Notes: generated by a model not told the origin, from the letters alone. DNA of 21,574 nucleotides from Gammaproteobacteria bacterium (GCA_018814965.1 JAHIYS010000129.1:1-21574); one strand, 5' to 3'; positions 14,795-21,574 are shown, counted from the stretch's first letter. Numbers and translations: made by a program.

Positions 14795-15160
14795 ATGCCA
14801 AATCAAAATCGAAAAAAACGGATTGAAGATTCAATTCAACGTGAGCTGGGTAAGCTTTTATTGAATTACCCTCGGCAATCAATTTTAAATAAAGTCAGCA
14901 TAACCGCAGTAGATGTTGCTCCGGATCTATCGATGGCTAAGGTGTTTTTTAGTGTTTTTGAGGGGCTAGATGTTGAGGCAGCTAAAAACATGTTGCAAAG
15001 TGAGTCCAAGCATTTACGAAAATCACTTGCGAATGACGTAAATTTACGTTTAACTCCGCGTTTAAATTTTATTCATGATGAATCCATTGAGCGTAGCAGG
15101 GCTCTTTCTGATCTAATTGATTCTGCTATCGCTGATGATGAAAAAAAACATCATGAATAA
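14795..15160 (+). CDS. rbfA: Ribosome-binding factor A
   Basis: 30S maturation factor that binds 16S rRNA and is needed for growth in the cold. The 121 residues fit the KH-like RbfA fold: an N-terminal helix RKKRIEDSIQRELGKLL, then VSITAVDVAPDLSMAKVFFSV, and the C-terminal LRLTPRLNFIHDESIERSRALSDLID typical of the family. It lies 24 bases before truB, as in most proteobacteria, but nusA and infB are missing upstream. The ATG has no recognisable Shine-Dalgarno site and a TATAAT lies 7 bases before it. GTG or upstream starts do not fit the family N terminus better. Confidence 0.95.
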   Translation: MPNQNRKKRIEDSIQRELGKLLLNYPRQSILNKVSITAVDVAPDLSMAKVFFSVFEGLDVEAAKNMLQSESKHLRKSLANDVNLRLTPRLNFIHDESIERSRALSDLIDSAIADDEKKHHE

Positions 15161-15184
15161 TTCTCCAACTATTTAATTTTAATC

Positions 15185-16084
15185 ATGAAACGTAAACTCA
15201 ATGGAATTTTATTGCTAGATAAGCCGGTTGGTCTTTCCTCTAACGAAGCTCTCCAAATAGTTAAAAAGCTATTTAATGCAAATAAAGCTGGCCATACTGG
15301 AAGTCTTGATCCTGGTGCTAGTGGAATGTTGCCGATTTGTTTTGGTGAGGCAACTAAGTTTTCTCAATTTTTGCTTGAGGCTAATAAACATTATCTTGTA
15401 ACCGGCAAGCTAGGAGAAACAACAGCAAGCGGTGATGCGGAAAATGAGATTATCGAAACTAGAGAGGTTAAGGGGATAACCACAAAGTCTTTTGAAAAAA
15501 TCTTGCCGCAATTTCGCGGTAAAATATCTCAAATACCCCCCATGTATTCTGCAATTAAGCATAAAGGACAACCATTATATAAGCTTGCGCGACAAGGGAT
15601 TGAGGTTGAGAGAGCTCCCCGCGAGATTAATGTTTATAAATTAGAGTTGTTAAGTTTTAATGATAAGTTAGCTGAATTTGAAATATATTGTAGCAAGGGC
15701 TCCTATGTACGTACTTTGATTGTTGATATCGGTGAAGCTTTAGGGTGTGGTGCCCATGTTGTTGCTTTAAGAAGGTTGGCTGCTGGCCCATATCAAGCAA
15801 AGCAGATGGTTCCAATGGATAAATTAAAAGAATTAGCCAAAACTGGTGATTATAAAGAAATGGATAAGTTTTTATTGCCAATAGAATCAATGCTGGTAGG
15901 TATGCCAGATGCGGTTTTAACGGATGATATGGCTTATTACGTATCTTTAGGCCAAGCTATATTAATTTCTGGGGCTCCAACATCTGGCTGGGTTCAGCTA
16001 AAAAACAAGAAGGGTAAATTTTTGGGTGTGGGTGAGGTTATGTTAGATGGAAAAGTTTCTCCACGTAAGATGGTGAGGTCTTAA
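15185..16084 (+). CDS. truB: tRNA pseudouridine-55 synthase
   Basis: Converts U55 in the T arm of tRNAs to pseudouridine. The 299 residues include GILLLDKPVGLSSN (7-20) and the catalytic block HTGSLDPGASGMLPICFGEATKF with nucleophile Asp42 (usual form GALDPLATG). Further family stretches are IPPMYSAIKHKGQPLYKLAR and GSYVRTLIVDIGEALG. A C-terminal PUA-like region follows. It starts 24 bases after rbfA with no obvious Shine-Dalgarno site, so coupling to rbfA is likely. The usual next gene rpsO is displaced by a ferredoxin gene and 430 bases of structured non-coding DNA. Confidence 0.96.
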   Translation: MKRKLNGILLLDKPVGLSSNEALQIVKKLFNANKAGHTGSLDPGASGMLPICFGEATKFSQFLLEANKHYLVTGKLGETTASGDAENEIIETREVKGITTKSFEKILPQFRGKISQIPPMYSAIKHKGQPLYKLARQGIEVERAPREINVYKLELLSFNDKLAEFEIYCSKGSYVRTLIVDIGEALGCGAHVVALRRLAAGPYQAKQMVPMDKLKELAKTGDYKEMDKFLLPIESMLVGMPDAVLTDDMAYYVSLGQAILISGAPTSGWVQLKNKKGKFLGVGEVMLDGKVSPRKMVRS

Positions 16085-16099
16085 ATTTAGTTGAAGTTG

Positions 16100-16129
16100 T
16101 TGTGTATTTGTAACAAAAACGGGTATTAT
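16100..16129 (+). promoter_or_regulatory. Candidate promoter for the ferredoxin gene
   Basis: TTGTGT (16100-16105) and TATTAT (16124-16129) are 18 bases apart, about 58 bases before the ferredoxin ATG. The -10 matches 5 of 6 bases; the -35 is weak. Confidence 0.35.
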
Positions 16130-16187
16130 GTGGTTGTTATTTAATGTAATATCCTTTTAAAATTAAATAGTAATAGGAGTGATAAAT

Positions 16188-16421
16188 ATGGCGGATAAAA
16201 ATGCAAAATCAGCAAAAAATGTTTCTGGTAAATATTATGTAGATACAAATTGCATTAGTTGCGGGCAATGTGTTGATATTGCTGGAGATTTTTTTGCAGA
16301 AGATAGTGAAACAGGGGGTTTTTATGTTAAAGCTCAGCCTGGTTCTGATGAAGGGATCGTTTTATGCGAGAACGCATTATCTAATTGCCCAGTTGATGCT
16401 ATAGGCAATGATGGTGAGTAG
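16188..16421 (+). CDS. Single-cluster [4Fe-4S] ferredoxin
   Basis: Small cytoplasmic electron carrier. The 77 residues contain C22-x2-C25-x2-C28 (CISCGQC) and C67-Pro (NCPVDAI), the ligand set for one [4Fe-4S] cluster. A further Cys60 could pair or be free. The protein is acidic, as expected of a ferredoxin. A GTG at 16179 extends the frame by three codons, but AGGAG overlaps that GTG and lies 8 bases before ATG 16188, so the ATG is chosen. The redox partner is not in the window. It sits between truB and rpsO with its own likely promoter and a large hairpin directly downstream, suggesting an inserted independent unit rather than a member of the rbfA-truB transcript. Confidence 0.9.
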   Translation: MADKNAKSAKNVSGKYYVDTNCISCGQCVDIAGDFFAEDSETGGFYVKAQPGSDEGIVLCENALSNCPVDAIGNDGE

Positions 16422-16434
16422 TATTTAGGTTTAT

Positions 16435-16502
16435 AACTCCCTCATATTTTTTGTGGTGTAGTTGCATGAATATTCATTCAATTACACAGATTTGGGGGAG
16501 TT
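16435..16502 (+). other. Large three-tier hairpin downstream of the ferredoxin gene
   Basis: Three nested inverted repeats share one centre: AACTCCCTC/GGGGGAGTT (16435-16443 with 16494-16502, one T-G), GTGTAGTTG/CAATTACAC (16456-16464 with 16479-16487, one G-T), and the 12-base palindrome ATGAATATTCAT (16466-16477). It begins 13 bases after the ferredoxin stop. No T-run follows, so it is not a classic terminator; it may stabilise the mRNA 3' end or be an independent structured element. Confidence 0.7.
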
Positions 16503-16601
16503 GTCCTAAAATATTGATAGAATCTTTGATATAAAAGTGTTAACTTATTTATAAGTTTGAGTTTGGTGGTTGGAGTCAATTTGCGGCAATATTATTGAAG
16601 A

Positions 16602-16669
16602 TAGCAATTTTCTTTTGGAAATTTTTTCTAGATAGGTTGGTTGGGAAGAATTTTCAAAAGAAATTACTA
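16602..16669 (+). other. 68-base hairpin with a stem of about 28 bp
   Basis: Bases 16602-16631 pair with 16641-16669, allowing one bulge (16611) and one mismatch, around a 9-base loop. Five pairs are G-U on the plus strand, which would be A-C mismatches on the other strand. A stem this long resembles an RNase III substrate or a short MITE-like element. Function unknown. Confidence 0.7.
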
Positions 16670-16850
16670 GATTCTCTAATTAAATCGCGCAGTAGCCTGT
16701 AACTTTCAAATTTAAGCTTTAGGTAGCCTTCTGCGAATGACAGCGGTTGGCGCGGGTTAAGCGCAGCGTATTTCAGTTCATGGCTTTGTCCCATATACGT
16801 TCCCCAGATTTTGCGCATTATTACGTTAAATTAAAATAAAGAGAGGTTTT

Positions 16851-17120
16851 ATGTCATTATCACCTGCCTTAAAGGCAACAATTGTTAAAGAATATGGGTT
16901 AGCTGATGGAGATACTGGATCGCCAGAGGTGCAAGTAGCACTTTTGACCAAAGATATCAATCAGCTTACTGACCATTTTAAATCTCATGTTAAAGATCAC
17001 CATTCTCGTCGTGGTCTAATTCGTAAGGTTAATTTACGTCGAAAACTACTTGATTATTTAAAAGGTAAAGACGTTGAAAGATATAAAAGCGTCGTTGCGC
17101 GTTTGGGTTTGCGCGGTTAA
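16851..17120 (+). CDS. rpsO: 30S ribosomal protein S15
   Basis: Primary 16S rRNA-binding protein of the small subunit platform. The 89 residues show the full S15 sequence: GDTGSPEVQVALLT, the signature INQLTDHFKSHVKDHHSRRGL, and RRKLLDYLK. AGAGAGG lies about 6 bases before the ATG. In E. coli S15 represses its own translation through a leader pseudoknot; I could not identify an equivalent here. pnp begins 98 bases downstream without a terminator between, so the usual rpsO-pnp cotranscription is likely. Confidence 0.97.
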   Translation: MSLSPALKATIVKEYGLADGDTGSPEVQVALLTKDINQLTDHFKSHVKDHHSRRGLIRKVNLRRKLLDYLKGKDVERYKSVVARLGLRG

Positions 17121-17218
17121 AACTCAAAGAATACAGAATTTATTTATAGTACTAATTTGATTAGAACTAGACGTAGTTTTGCTATTAATTACACACATGT
17201 TTAGGGAATAAATTTATA

Positions 17219-19312
17219 ATGAAAATTAAAAAATCTTTTCAATACGGTAATCAAACCGTTACTTTGGAAACTGGTGCTATTGCACGGCAAGCAACCGGTG
17301 CTGTTATGGTTAGTATGGGAGATACTGTAGTTCTAGTAACTGTAGTTGCAGAGAGAGAGCCTAGAGCGGGGCGGGACTTTTTCCCCTTAACCGTAAATTA
17401 CCAAGAGCGTTATTATGCCAATGGTAAATTACCTGGTGGCTTCTTCAAGCGAGAAGGTCGACCAAGTATCCAAGAAACTTTAACTTCACGTTTGATTGAT
17501 CGACCACTTCGTCCATCATTTCCTGATGGATTTACTAATGATGTCCAAGTAGTCGCAACCGTGATGTCTCTCGATCCAAATATTTTACCTGATGTTCCAG
17601 CTTTAATTGGTGCTGCGGCGGCGATAGAGATTTCCGGGATCCCTTTTAATGGACCACTTGCTTGTGCTCGAGTAGGTTATAAAGATGGTGATTATTTGCT
17701 TAATCCTACTGTTTTGGAATTGAAAGATTCAGAGTTAGACTTGATGGTGGCTGGTAGTGAAAAAGCAATCTTGATGGTTGAATCTGAAGCCAAAGAGCTA
17801 TCTGAAAAAGCGATGCTTGGTGCGGTGATGTTTGGTCATAGAGAGATGCAAGTAGTGATCAATGCTATTAAAGAGTTTGCTCAAGAATCAGGTAAGGCTA
17901 AGTGGGAATTCAAATCAGTAGAAGTTGATCAAGATTTGGTTAATAAAGTTAAGAGTGCTGCTGAAGCTGGTTTAATAGCCTCTTATGAGTTTACTGATAA
18001 ACAAAAACGTGTGGTCAAGTTGGAAGAAGTTCGTAAAGCTATAGTTGATAGCTTTATAAATTCAGAAGGTGATAACAAAGATCAAATAACAGATATTATC
18101 TATGATCTTGAGCGCCAAATAGTGCGTGGTAGAATTTTATCAGATCTTCCTCGTATTGATGGACGGGATAAAAAAACAGTAAGACCAATAGATATTGGTT
18201 TGGGATTATTGCCTCGTGCTCATGGTTCATCAATCTTTACTCGTGGTGAAACACAAGCATTGGTAGTTGCAACCTTAAGTACTGAAAAAGATGCTCAAAT
18301 TATCGATGTTCCTGCTGGGGAAAGTAAAGAAAGATTTATGTTGCATTATAACTTCCCTCCATATTGTACTGGTGAAGTGGGGATGGTTGGTAGTCCACGC
18401 CGCCGCGAAATTGGTCATGGAACTTTAGCTAAACGAGCTTTGCTAGCAGTTATGCCAGATAAAGAGGCTTTCCCCTATGTTGTTCGGGTGGTTTCCGAGG
18501 TTACAGAATCTAATGGTTCTAGTTCTATGGCATCAGTATGCGGAGCAAGTCTTGCTTTGATGGATGCTGGGGTGCCTATTAAGGCGCCAGTTGCTGGTAT
18601 CGCAATGGGTCTTATTAAAGATGATGATCGCTTCGCAGTTTTGACAGATATTTTGGGTGATGAAGATCATCTTGGCGATATGGATTTTAAAGTTGCAGGT
18701 ACATCTGATGGTATTACAGCTTTACAAATGGATATCAAAATTGATGGGATCACCGAAGAGATTATGCAGATCGCTCTTGCTCAAGCAAAAGATGCAAGAT
18801 TGCATATTTTCAACTTGATGCATTCTAATTTAGCTGCACCACGTGATGATATTTCTGATTTTGCGCCACGTATTACCACCATTAAAGTTAACCCAGATAA
18901 AATTCGGGACATTATTGGTAAGGGTGGGGTGGTTATTCGTGCTCTTGTAGAAGAAACTGGAGCTAGTATTGAAGTTAAAGATGATGGCACAGTTATGATT
19001 GCATCGGCTGATAAAGCTGCAGCAGCTGAAGCAAAGAGACGGATTGAGGCTATAACCGCAGATGTTGAAGTTGGTAAAATCTATACTGGTAAAGTTACCA
19101 AGATTATGGATTTTGGTGCGGTAGTGTCAATTCTTCCTAATAAAGATGGTTTGGTTCATATTTCACAAATCGATGCCAAGAGAGTGAATGATGTTCGTGA
19201 TTATCTAACAGAGGGTCAAGAGGTAACTGTTAAGGTTATTGAAGTTGATCGTATGGGCAAAGTTAGATTAAGTATCAAAGAAGCTGCAGCTGATGCTGCT
19301 TCTGCTGCATAA
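17219..19312 (+). CDS. pnp: Polynucleotide phosphorylase
   Basis: 3'-5' phosphorolytic exoribonuclease, a trimer that joins the RNA degradosome; with RppH from the left operon it belongs to mRNA decay. The 697 residues match the usual length (about 700) with two RNase PH domains (about 10-145 and 310-540), a helical linker, a KH domain (about 555-615, IRDIIGKGGVVIRAL), and an S1 domain (about 622-692, GKVTKIMDFGAVVSILPNKDGLVHIS). Catalytic-region motifs FFKREGRPS, RPLRPSFPDG and GDMDFKVAGT.DGITALQMDIKI are intact. A GGGA is found 11 bases before the ATG. A strong terminator follows 20 bases after the stop. Confidence 0.97.
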   Translation: MKIKKSFQYGNQTVTLETGAIARQATGAVMVSMGDTVVLVTVVAEREPRAGRDFFPLTVNYQERYYANGKLPGGFFKREGRPSIQETLTSRLIDRPLRPSFPDGFTNDVQVVATVMSLDPNILPDVPALIGAAAAIEISGIPFNGPLACARVGYKDGDYLLNPTVLELKDSELDLMVAGSEKAILMVESEAKELSEKAMLGAVMFGHREMQVVINAIKEFAQESGKAKWEFKSVEVDQDLVNKVKSAAEAGLIASYEFTDKQKRVVKLEEVRKAIVDSFINSEGDNKDQITDIIYDLERQIVRGRILSDLPRIDGRDKKTVRPIDIGLGLLPRAHGSSIFTRGETQALVVATLSTEKDAQIIDVPAGESKERFMLHYNFPPYCTGEVGMVGSPRRREIGHGTLAKRALLAVMPDKEAFPYVVRVVSEVTESNGSSSMASVCGASLALMDAGVPIKAPVAGIAMGLIKDDDRFAVLTDILGDEDHLGDMDFKVAGTSDGITALQMDIKIDGITEEIMQIALAQAKDARLHIFNLMHSNLAAPRDDISDFAPRITTIKVNPDKIRDIIGKGGVVIRALVEETGASIEVKDDGTVMIASADKAAAAEAKRRIEAITADVEVGKIYTGKVTKIMDFGAVVSILPNKDGLVHISQIDAKRVNDVRDYLTEGQEVTVKVIEVDRMGKVRLSIKEAAADAASAA

Positions 19313-19331
19313 GATAAAGTTGTATAAAATT

Positions 19332-19361
19332 AAAATAGCCCCTTTTGGGGCTATTTTTTTT
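19332..19361 (+). terminator. Rho-independent terminator of rpsO-pnp
   Basis: AAAATAGCCCC (19332-19342) pairs perfectly with GGGGCTATTTT (19347-19357) around a TTTT loop, and the run of T continues to 19361. It starts 20 bases after the pnp stop. Confidence 0.93.
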
Positions 19362-19433
19362 ATCTTTAATGGGGCTGCCAAAATATGACTTTTTGCTGTC
19401 ATTAATTAGGATTTTTGAAATTTAAGTTTTTTG

Positions 19434-19569
19434 TCTTCATTACAAGAAGCGTGGTGACTAAGCAAGCAATGTTTGATTTTTGCCATAACAAGAAGCGCCG
19501 CAACGAAGCAAGCAATGTCTGATTTTTGCTGTCATTGCGAGAAGCGCAGCGACGAAGCAATCTTTTGCG
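19434..19569. repeat. Three degenerate tandem copies of a roughly 45-50 bp repeat
   Basis: Units start near 19434, 19484 and 19531. Each follows the pattern TCATTrCAAGAAGCGyrGyrACkAAGCAAgCAATGTyTGATTTTTGC. The third is closest to the widespread dispersed sequence TCATTGCGAGnAGCG..GCGACGAAGCAATC known from many bacterial genomes. Each unit has short ATTGC/GCAAT-type inverted ends. It fills most of the space between the pnp terminator and the SET gene. Confidence 0.75.
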
Positions 19570-19623
19570 ATATCTCTGCCAGAGTAAACTTTGGTGCCAA
19601 ATTATGATATATCTGGATTGCCA

Positions 19624-20598
19624 CTAAATGGAATCTAAAAATGCTGGTAAATAATAAATCGAAGCTTGGGATTCATCTTGAGTTGTATTTTCAATGGTGG
19701 TTATATTCGGCAGCATAGGTGCGATCCTTATGGAGGGGCTATTTTGTGGAGAATCATATAATCCTCTCAGAATAATGTTTCCGGTATGATAAAAGAGATG
19801 TGGTTGTATTTCCCAGGGGTATCTAGGCCAATATTCTGTGCCAATCTGTTCAAGGGCATTAATTCTTCTCGTGGCTTGTAAAAAAATACGACCATTTTGT
19901 GTTGTATATGGTAATGAATTGGCAGTAGCTATATCTGTTGGGTTTAAATTTTCTCTAAAAAAATATCTTTCTATAGTTTGCTGTTCTGGTAGATGTTGTA
20001 CAAAACGGCTTGCTCCACCAGATTTCCTAGAATCTATCGCTAAAAATCCTGATTCTATTTCACAATATGGACATATTATATAAGTTCTATTTTGAATTCT
20101 TTGATAAGTATTGTCATCTGAAATAAGCTCGCCAGTATATTCTGTTATCATATGGCTCTCTTCTATGTCATCAAGCGCAAATAACCCATATCCAACTTCT
20201 TCTCCCATATTAACAATTAGTAATCTTGGTAGTTGTTGTTGATCTGGATGTGCAGGTTGAGAGTGAGTTGGATTCGAGAAGGAGTAAGTTAAGGAGTTTA
20301 TTTCTATTTGATTTGCAGCTCTCGATTCTTTTAGAGATGTGTCGTAATTATCCATCCATTCTATGTTAAATTCTTCTCTAGCCAGTTCTGGTGTTACTTC
20401 AATAAGATTTTGGTTGGCTAAGAGGTCATTTATGTGGTTATTCCAGGATCCAGGATTTCGTGTTTTTAATCCCTGTAACTTTTGTATGCTTATATTTTTT
20501 AGTAAGTATACTTGTTGGTTATTACCAAAAACCGTATTTGATAAAGTAAGAAATAAAAAGGTTATTACTAAATATGAAGACAAGTGTCGCTTAGTCAT
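19624..20598 (-). CDS. Exported SET-domain protein, candidate secreted lysine methyltransferase
   Basis: SET domains transfer methyl groups from SAM to protein lysines, often histones. The 324 residues have a Sec signal (1-25, cleavage near VFG-NN), a unique region (27-120), and a SET-like domain (about 124-260): GYGLFALDDIEES (136-148) with EYTGELI (153-159), the RFVQHLPE block (198-205), and IFLQATRRINALEQIGTEYW (238-257) with the candidate catalytic Tyr256. The usual RFINHSC reads RFVQHLP, so the key Asn and Cys are changed, which may weaken SAM binding or activity. The frame opens at 20643, but AAGGA lies 8 bases before the ATG at 20598, which starts the signal. Legionella and Chlamydia use SET proteins as nuclear effectors; a similar role is inference. 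Confidence 0.72.
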   Translation of the reverse strand: MTKRHLSSYLVITFLFLTLSNTVFGNNQQVYLLKNISIQKLQGLKTRNPGSWNNHINDLLANQNLIEVTPELAREEFNIEWMDNYDTSLKESRAANQIEINSLTYSFSNPTHSQPAHPDQQQLPRLLIVNMGEEVGYGLFALDDIEESHMITEYTGELISDDNTYQRIQNRTYIICPYCEIESGFLAIDSRKSGGASRFVQHLPEQQTIERYFFRENLNPTDIATANSLPYTTQNGRIFLQATRRINALEQIGTEYWPRYPWEIQPHLFYHTGNIILRGLYDSPQNSPSIRIAPMLPNITTIENTTQDESQASIYYLPAFLDSI

Positions 20599-20632
20599 TA
20601 TTGGATTCCTTGGTTTGCTAAATAATTCAGCC

Positions 20633-20661
20633 AATATACCCAATTAATTTTTTTTTTTTAA
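20633..20661 (-). promoter_or_regulatory. Candidate promoter of the SET gene with an A-tract in its spacer
   Basis: On the minus strand TATATT (complement of 20633-20638) lies 17 bases from TTAAAA (20656-20661). Eight of the twelve As of a homopolymer (T12 on plus, 20648-20659) are in the spacer. Transcription would start about 30 bases before the SET ATG. The -10 matches 5 of 6 bases, the -35 4 of 6. Confidence 0.4.
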
Positions 20662-20786
20662 AGGGTGTTTTGATTAAATATGTTGTCAGCTTGTATGGCC
20701 TATTTGTGGTTAAGATAGCCAGGTAATTGGGAATGAATATGTTCATTGATTAATATTTGTTCAACAGGTTAATAAAAACTGTTTGT

Positions 20787-21500
20787 TTAGAATTGTGCCG
20801 TAGGATTATTAAAGTATGCAACAGGGTTATCAATATCCATTGCCATCACCGATTCTTGAAAACTATTGGCTTGTGCCATAGGGAGGATATTTTGCTCAAG
20901 GCTAAAATGTCTTTGAGTATATGTGTAGTATATTAATTCTAATGGTTCTATATTTCTTGATGATATGAATGATTCATCGGCGCCATCTTTAATCATGTTG
21001 GTGTTTATAAGGTTAGAATATTGGATATCGTTGTTTTGAATAAAGCCATTAAGGTTTCTTAAGTTTGAACGGCTTTCTTCGTTGTGTGAGAATCTTATAA
21101 CAGTTGTCGCTATATCGACTCTGTCTAGCGTAAGGAGCATAAATTGATCGCGTGAGTTTGTGTTTATGGGCGCCATAACTAGTCTAATATGCTGTTCTTG
21201 GGGAAGAACTCTTCTTGGAGGGCTTAAATCTAGTGCATTTAATAAACTGCTGGAATGTTCATGAGTCTCTGGGGAATTAGATGCCAAATAATTGGTTGCT
21301 TCAAATAATACCCCTAGATTAATTAGGTTTTGTATTTGTCTTTCTCGTTGTTTATGATCTAGTTCTTTTAAGTTTTTTTGTAAATCTTCAAAGCTACCCA
21401 TAGTTAAAAAATAAACAGTGTTTTTAGCAAATGTAGTGCTTGATAAGGCAAATACTAAGAACGATAGTATTTGTAAAAAAAGAGATGCTTTTTTATTCAT
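20787..21500 (-). CDS. Exported protein, probable degenerate paralogue of the SET protein
   Basis: The 237 residues start with a Sec signal (MNKK, hydrophobic to about 24, cleavage near TFA-KN). The mature start NTVYFLTMGSFEDLQ parallels QQVYLLKNISIQKLQ in the neighbouring SET protein, and GVLFEAT parallels NLIEVTP. Further on, a strand-rich part (about 100-140) and FISSRNIEPLELIYYTY (178-194) parallel the first and last SET blocks of the neighbour. The diagnostic residues are missing, though: GYG reads RDQ, the EYTGE block is lost, and no NHxC-like motif is present. It is therefore unlikely to be a methyltransferase. Both genes point the same way, 143 bases of non-coding DNA lie between this stop and the longer SET frame, and each has its own candidate promoter. 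Homology is judged by eye. Confidence 0.65.
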   Translation of the reverse strand: MNKKASLFLQILSFLVFALSSTTFAKNTVYFLTMGSFEDLQKNLKELDHKQRERQIQNLINLGVLFEATNYLASNSPETHEHSSSLLNALDLSPPRRVLPQEQHIRLVMAPINTNSRDQFMLLTLDRVDIATTVIRFSHNEESRSNLRNLNGFIQNNDIQYSNLINTNMIKDGADESFISSRNIEPLELIYYTYTQRHFSLEQNILPMAQANSFQESVMAMDIDNPVAYFNNPTAQF

Positions 21501-21528
21501 AAAAGTCTCTAATCTTGTTCAAAAAGGT

Positions 21529-21534
21529 ATTATA
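21529..21534 (-). promoter_or_regulatory. -10 box of the degenerate SET paralogue
   Basis: A perfect TATAAT on the minus strand lies about 28 bases before the ATG at 21500 and is embedded in the near-palindrome GGTATAATACC. No convincing -35 is seen at 16-18 bases. Confidence 0.45.
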
Positions 21535-21574
21535 CCATCAAAAATTAAAGAAAGCTTAACCCGGATATTTCATA

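Larger units (their letters stand above)
16422..16850. other. Gene-free region between ferredoxin gene and rpsO
   Basis: These 429 bases carry no coding frame I can support. They hold a multi-part palindrome (16435-16502), a 28-bp-stem hairpin (16602-16669), a small ACTTAT/ATAAGT inverted pair near 16544, and the rpsO leader with AGAGAGG before the ATG. Confidence 0.75.

Noticed and set aside
19434..19569. CRISPR array
   Set aside because: The units are diverged from each other and abut without unique spacers of even length, and no cas genes are present.
20732..20747. AATGAA-TATG-TTCATT palindrome after the degenerate SET paralogue, as a terminator
   Set aside because: The stem is only 6 AT-rich base pairs and no T-run follows on the minus strand.

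Overview
The window is an AT-rich stretch of gammaproteobacterial chromosome. Core genes (prlC, coaX, lgt, rppH, fis, rplU, rpmA, tolA, tolB, pal, cpoB, rbfA, truB, rpsO, pnp) all have gammaproteobacterial sequence features. A DotU/IcmF pair stands alone with no other type VI secretion genes nearby. This, with a SET-domain protein of a kind often linked to host manipulation, points to a host-associated member of the Legionellales (Legionella/Coxiella/Rickettsiella/Berkiella-like) carrying a Dot/Icm type IVB system. That placement is inference, not a species identification.

Layout. (1) 1-4220, minus strand: an operon rppH-lgt-coaX-prlC, with the start of a further gene at the very edge; its genes act in mRNA 5'-end processing, lipoprotein maturation, CoA synthesis and peptide turnover. 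(2) 4221-4597: a gene-free stretch holding two copies of a dispersed structured repeat and a strong hairpin, possibly a small RNA on the plus strand. (3) 4598-8754, minus strand: fis-dotU-icmF, with 2-3 bases between genes; a nucleoid regulator is tied to two inner-membrane secretion proteins. (4) 8866-9489, plus: an exported protein with six cysteines, function unknown. (5) 9635-10238, plus: rplU-rpmA. (6) 10404-14262, plus: tolA-tolB-pal and, after a hairpin-containing gap, cpoB. tolQ, tolR and ybgC are absent from this locus. (7) 14263-14794: a gene-free stretch with a 130-bp inverted-repeat element of the same family as in region 2. (8) 14795-19312, plus: rbfA-truB-ferredoxin-rpsO-pnp, the usual translation/RNA-decay cluster but without nusA-infB upstream and with a ferredoxin gene plus two long hairpins inserted before rpsO. 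(9) 19332-19623: the pnp terminator and a degenerate tandem repeat. (10) 19624-21500, minus: two exported proteins with similar N-terminal layout; the first has a recognisable SET domain, the second looks like a decayed version of it.

The most unusual content is the exported SET-domain protein with its paralogue, the fis-dotU-icmF linkage, and a family of intergenic inverted-repeat elements whose G-U wobble pairs favour folding of plus-strand RNA. Several starts were moved downstream of the longest reading frame because a Shine-Dalgarno site (SD) and family alignment favour the inner codon (rppH, rplU, tolB, pal, ferredoxin, fis, SET gene).
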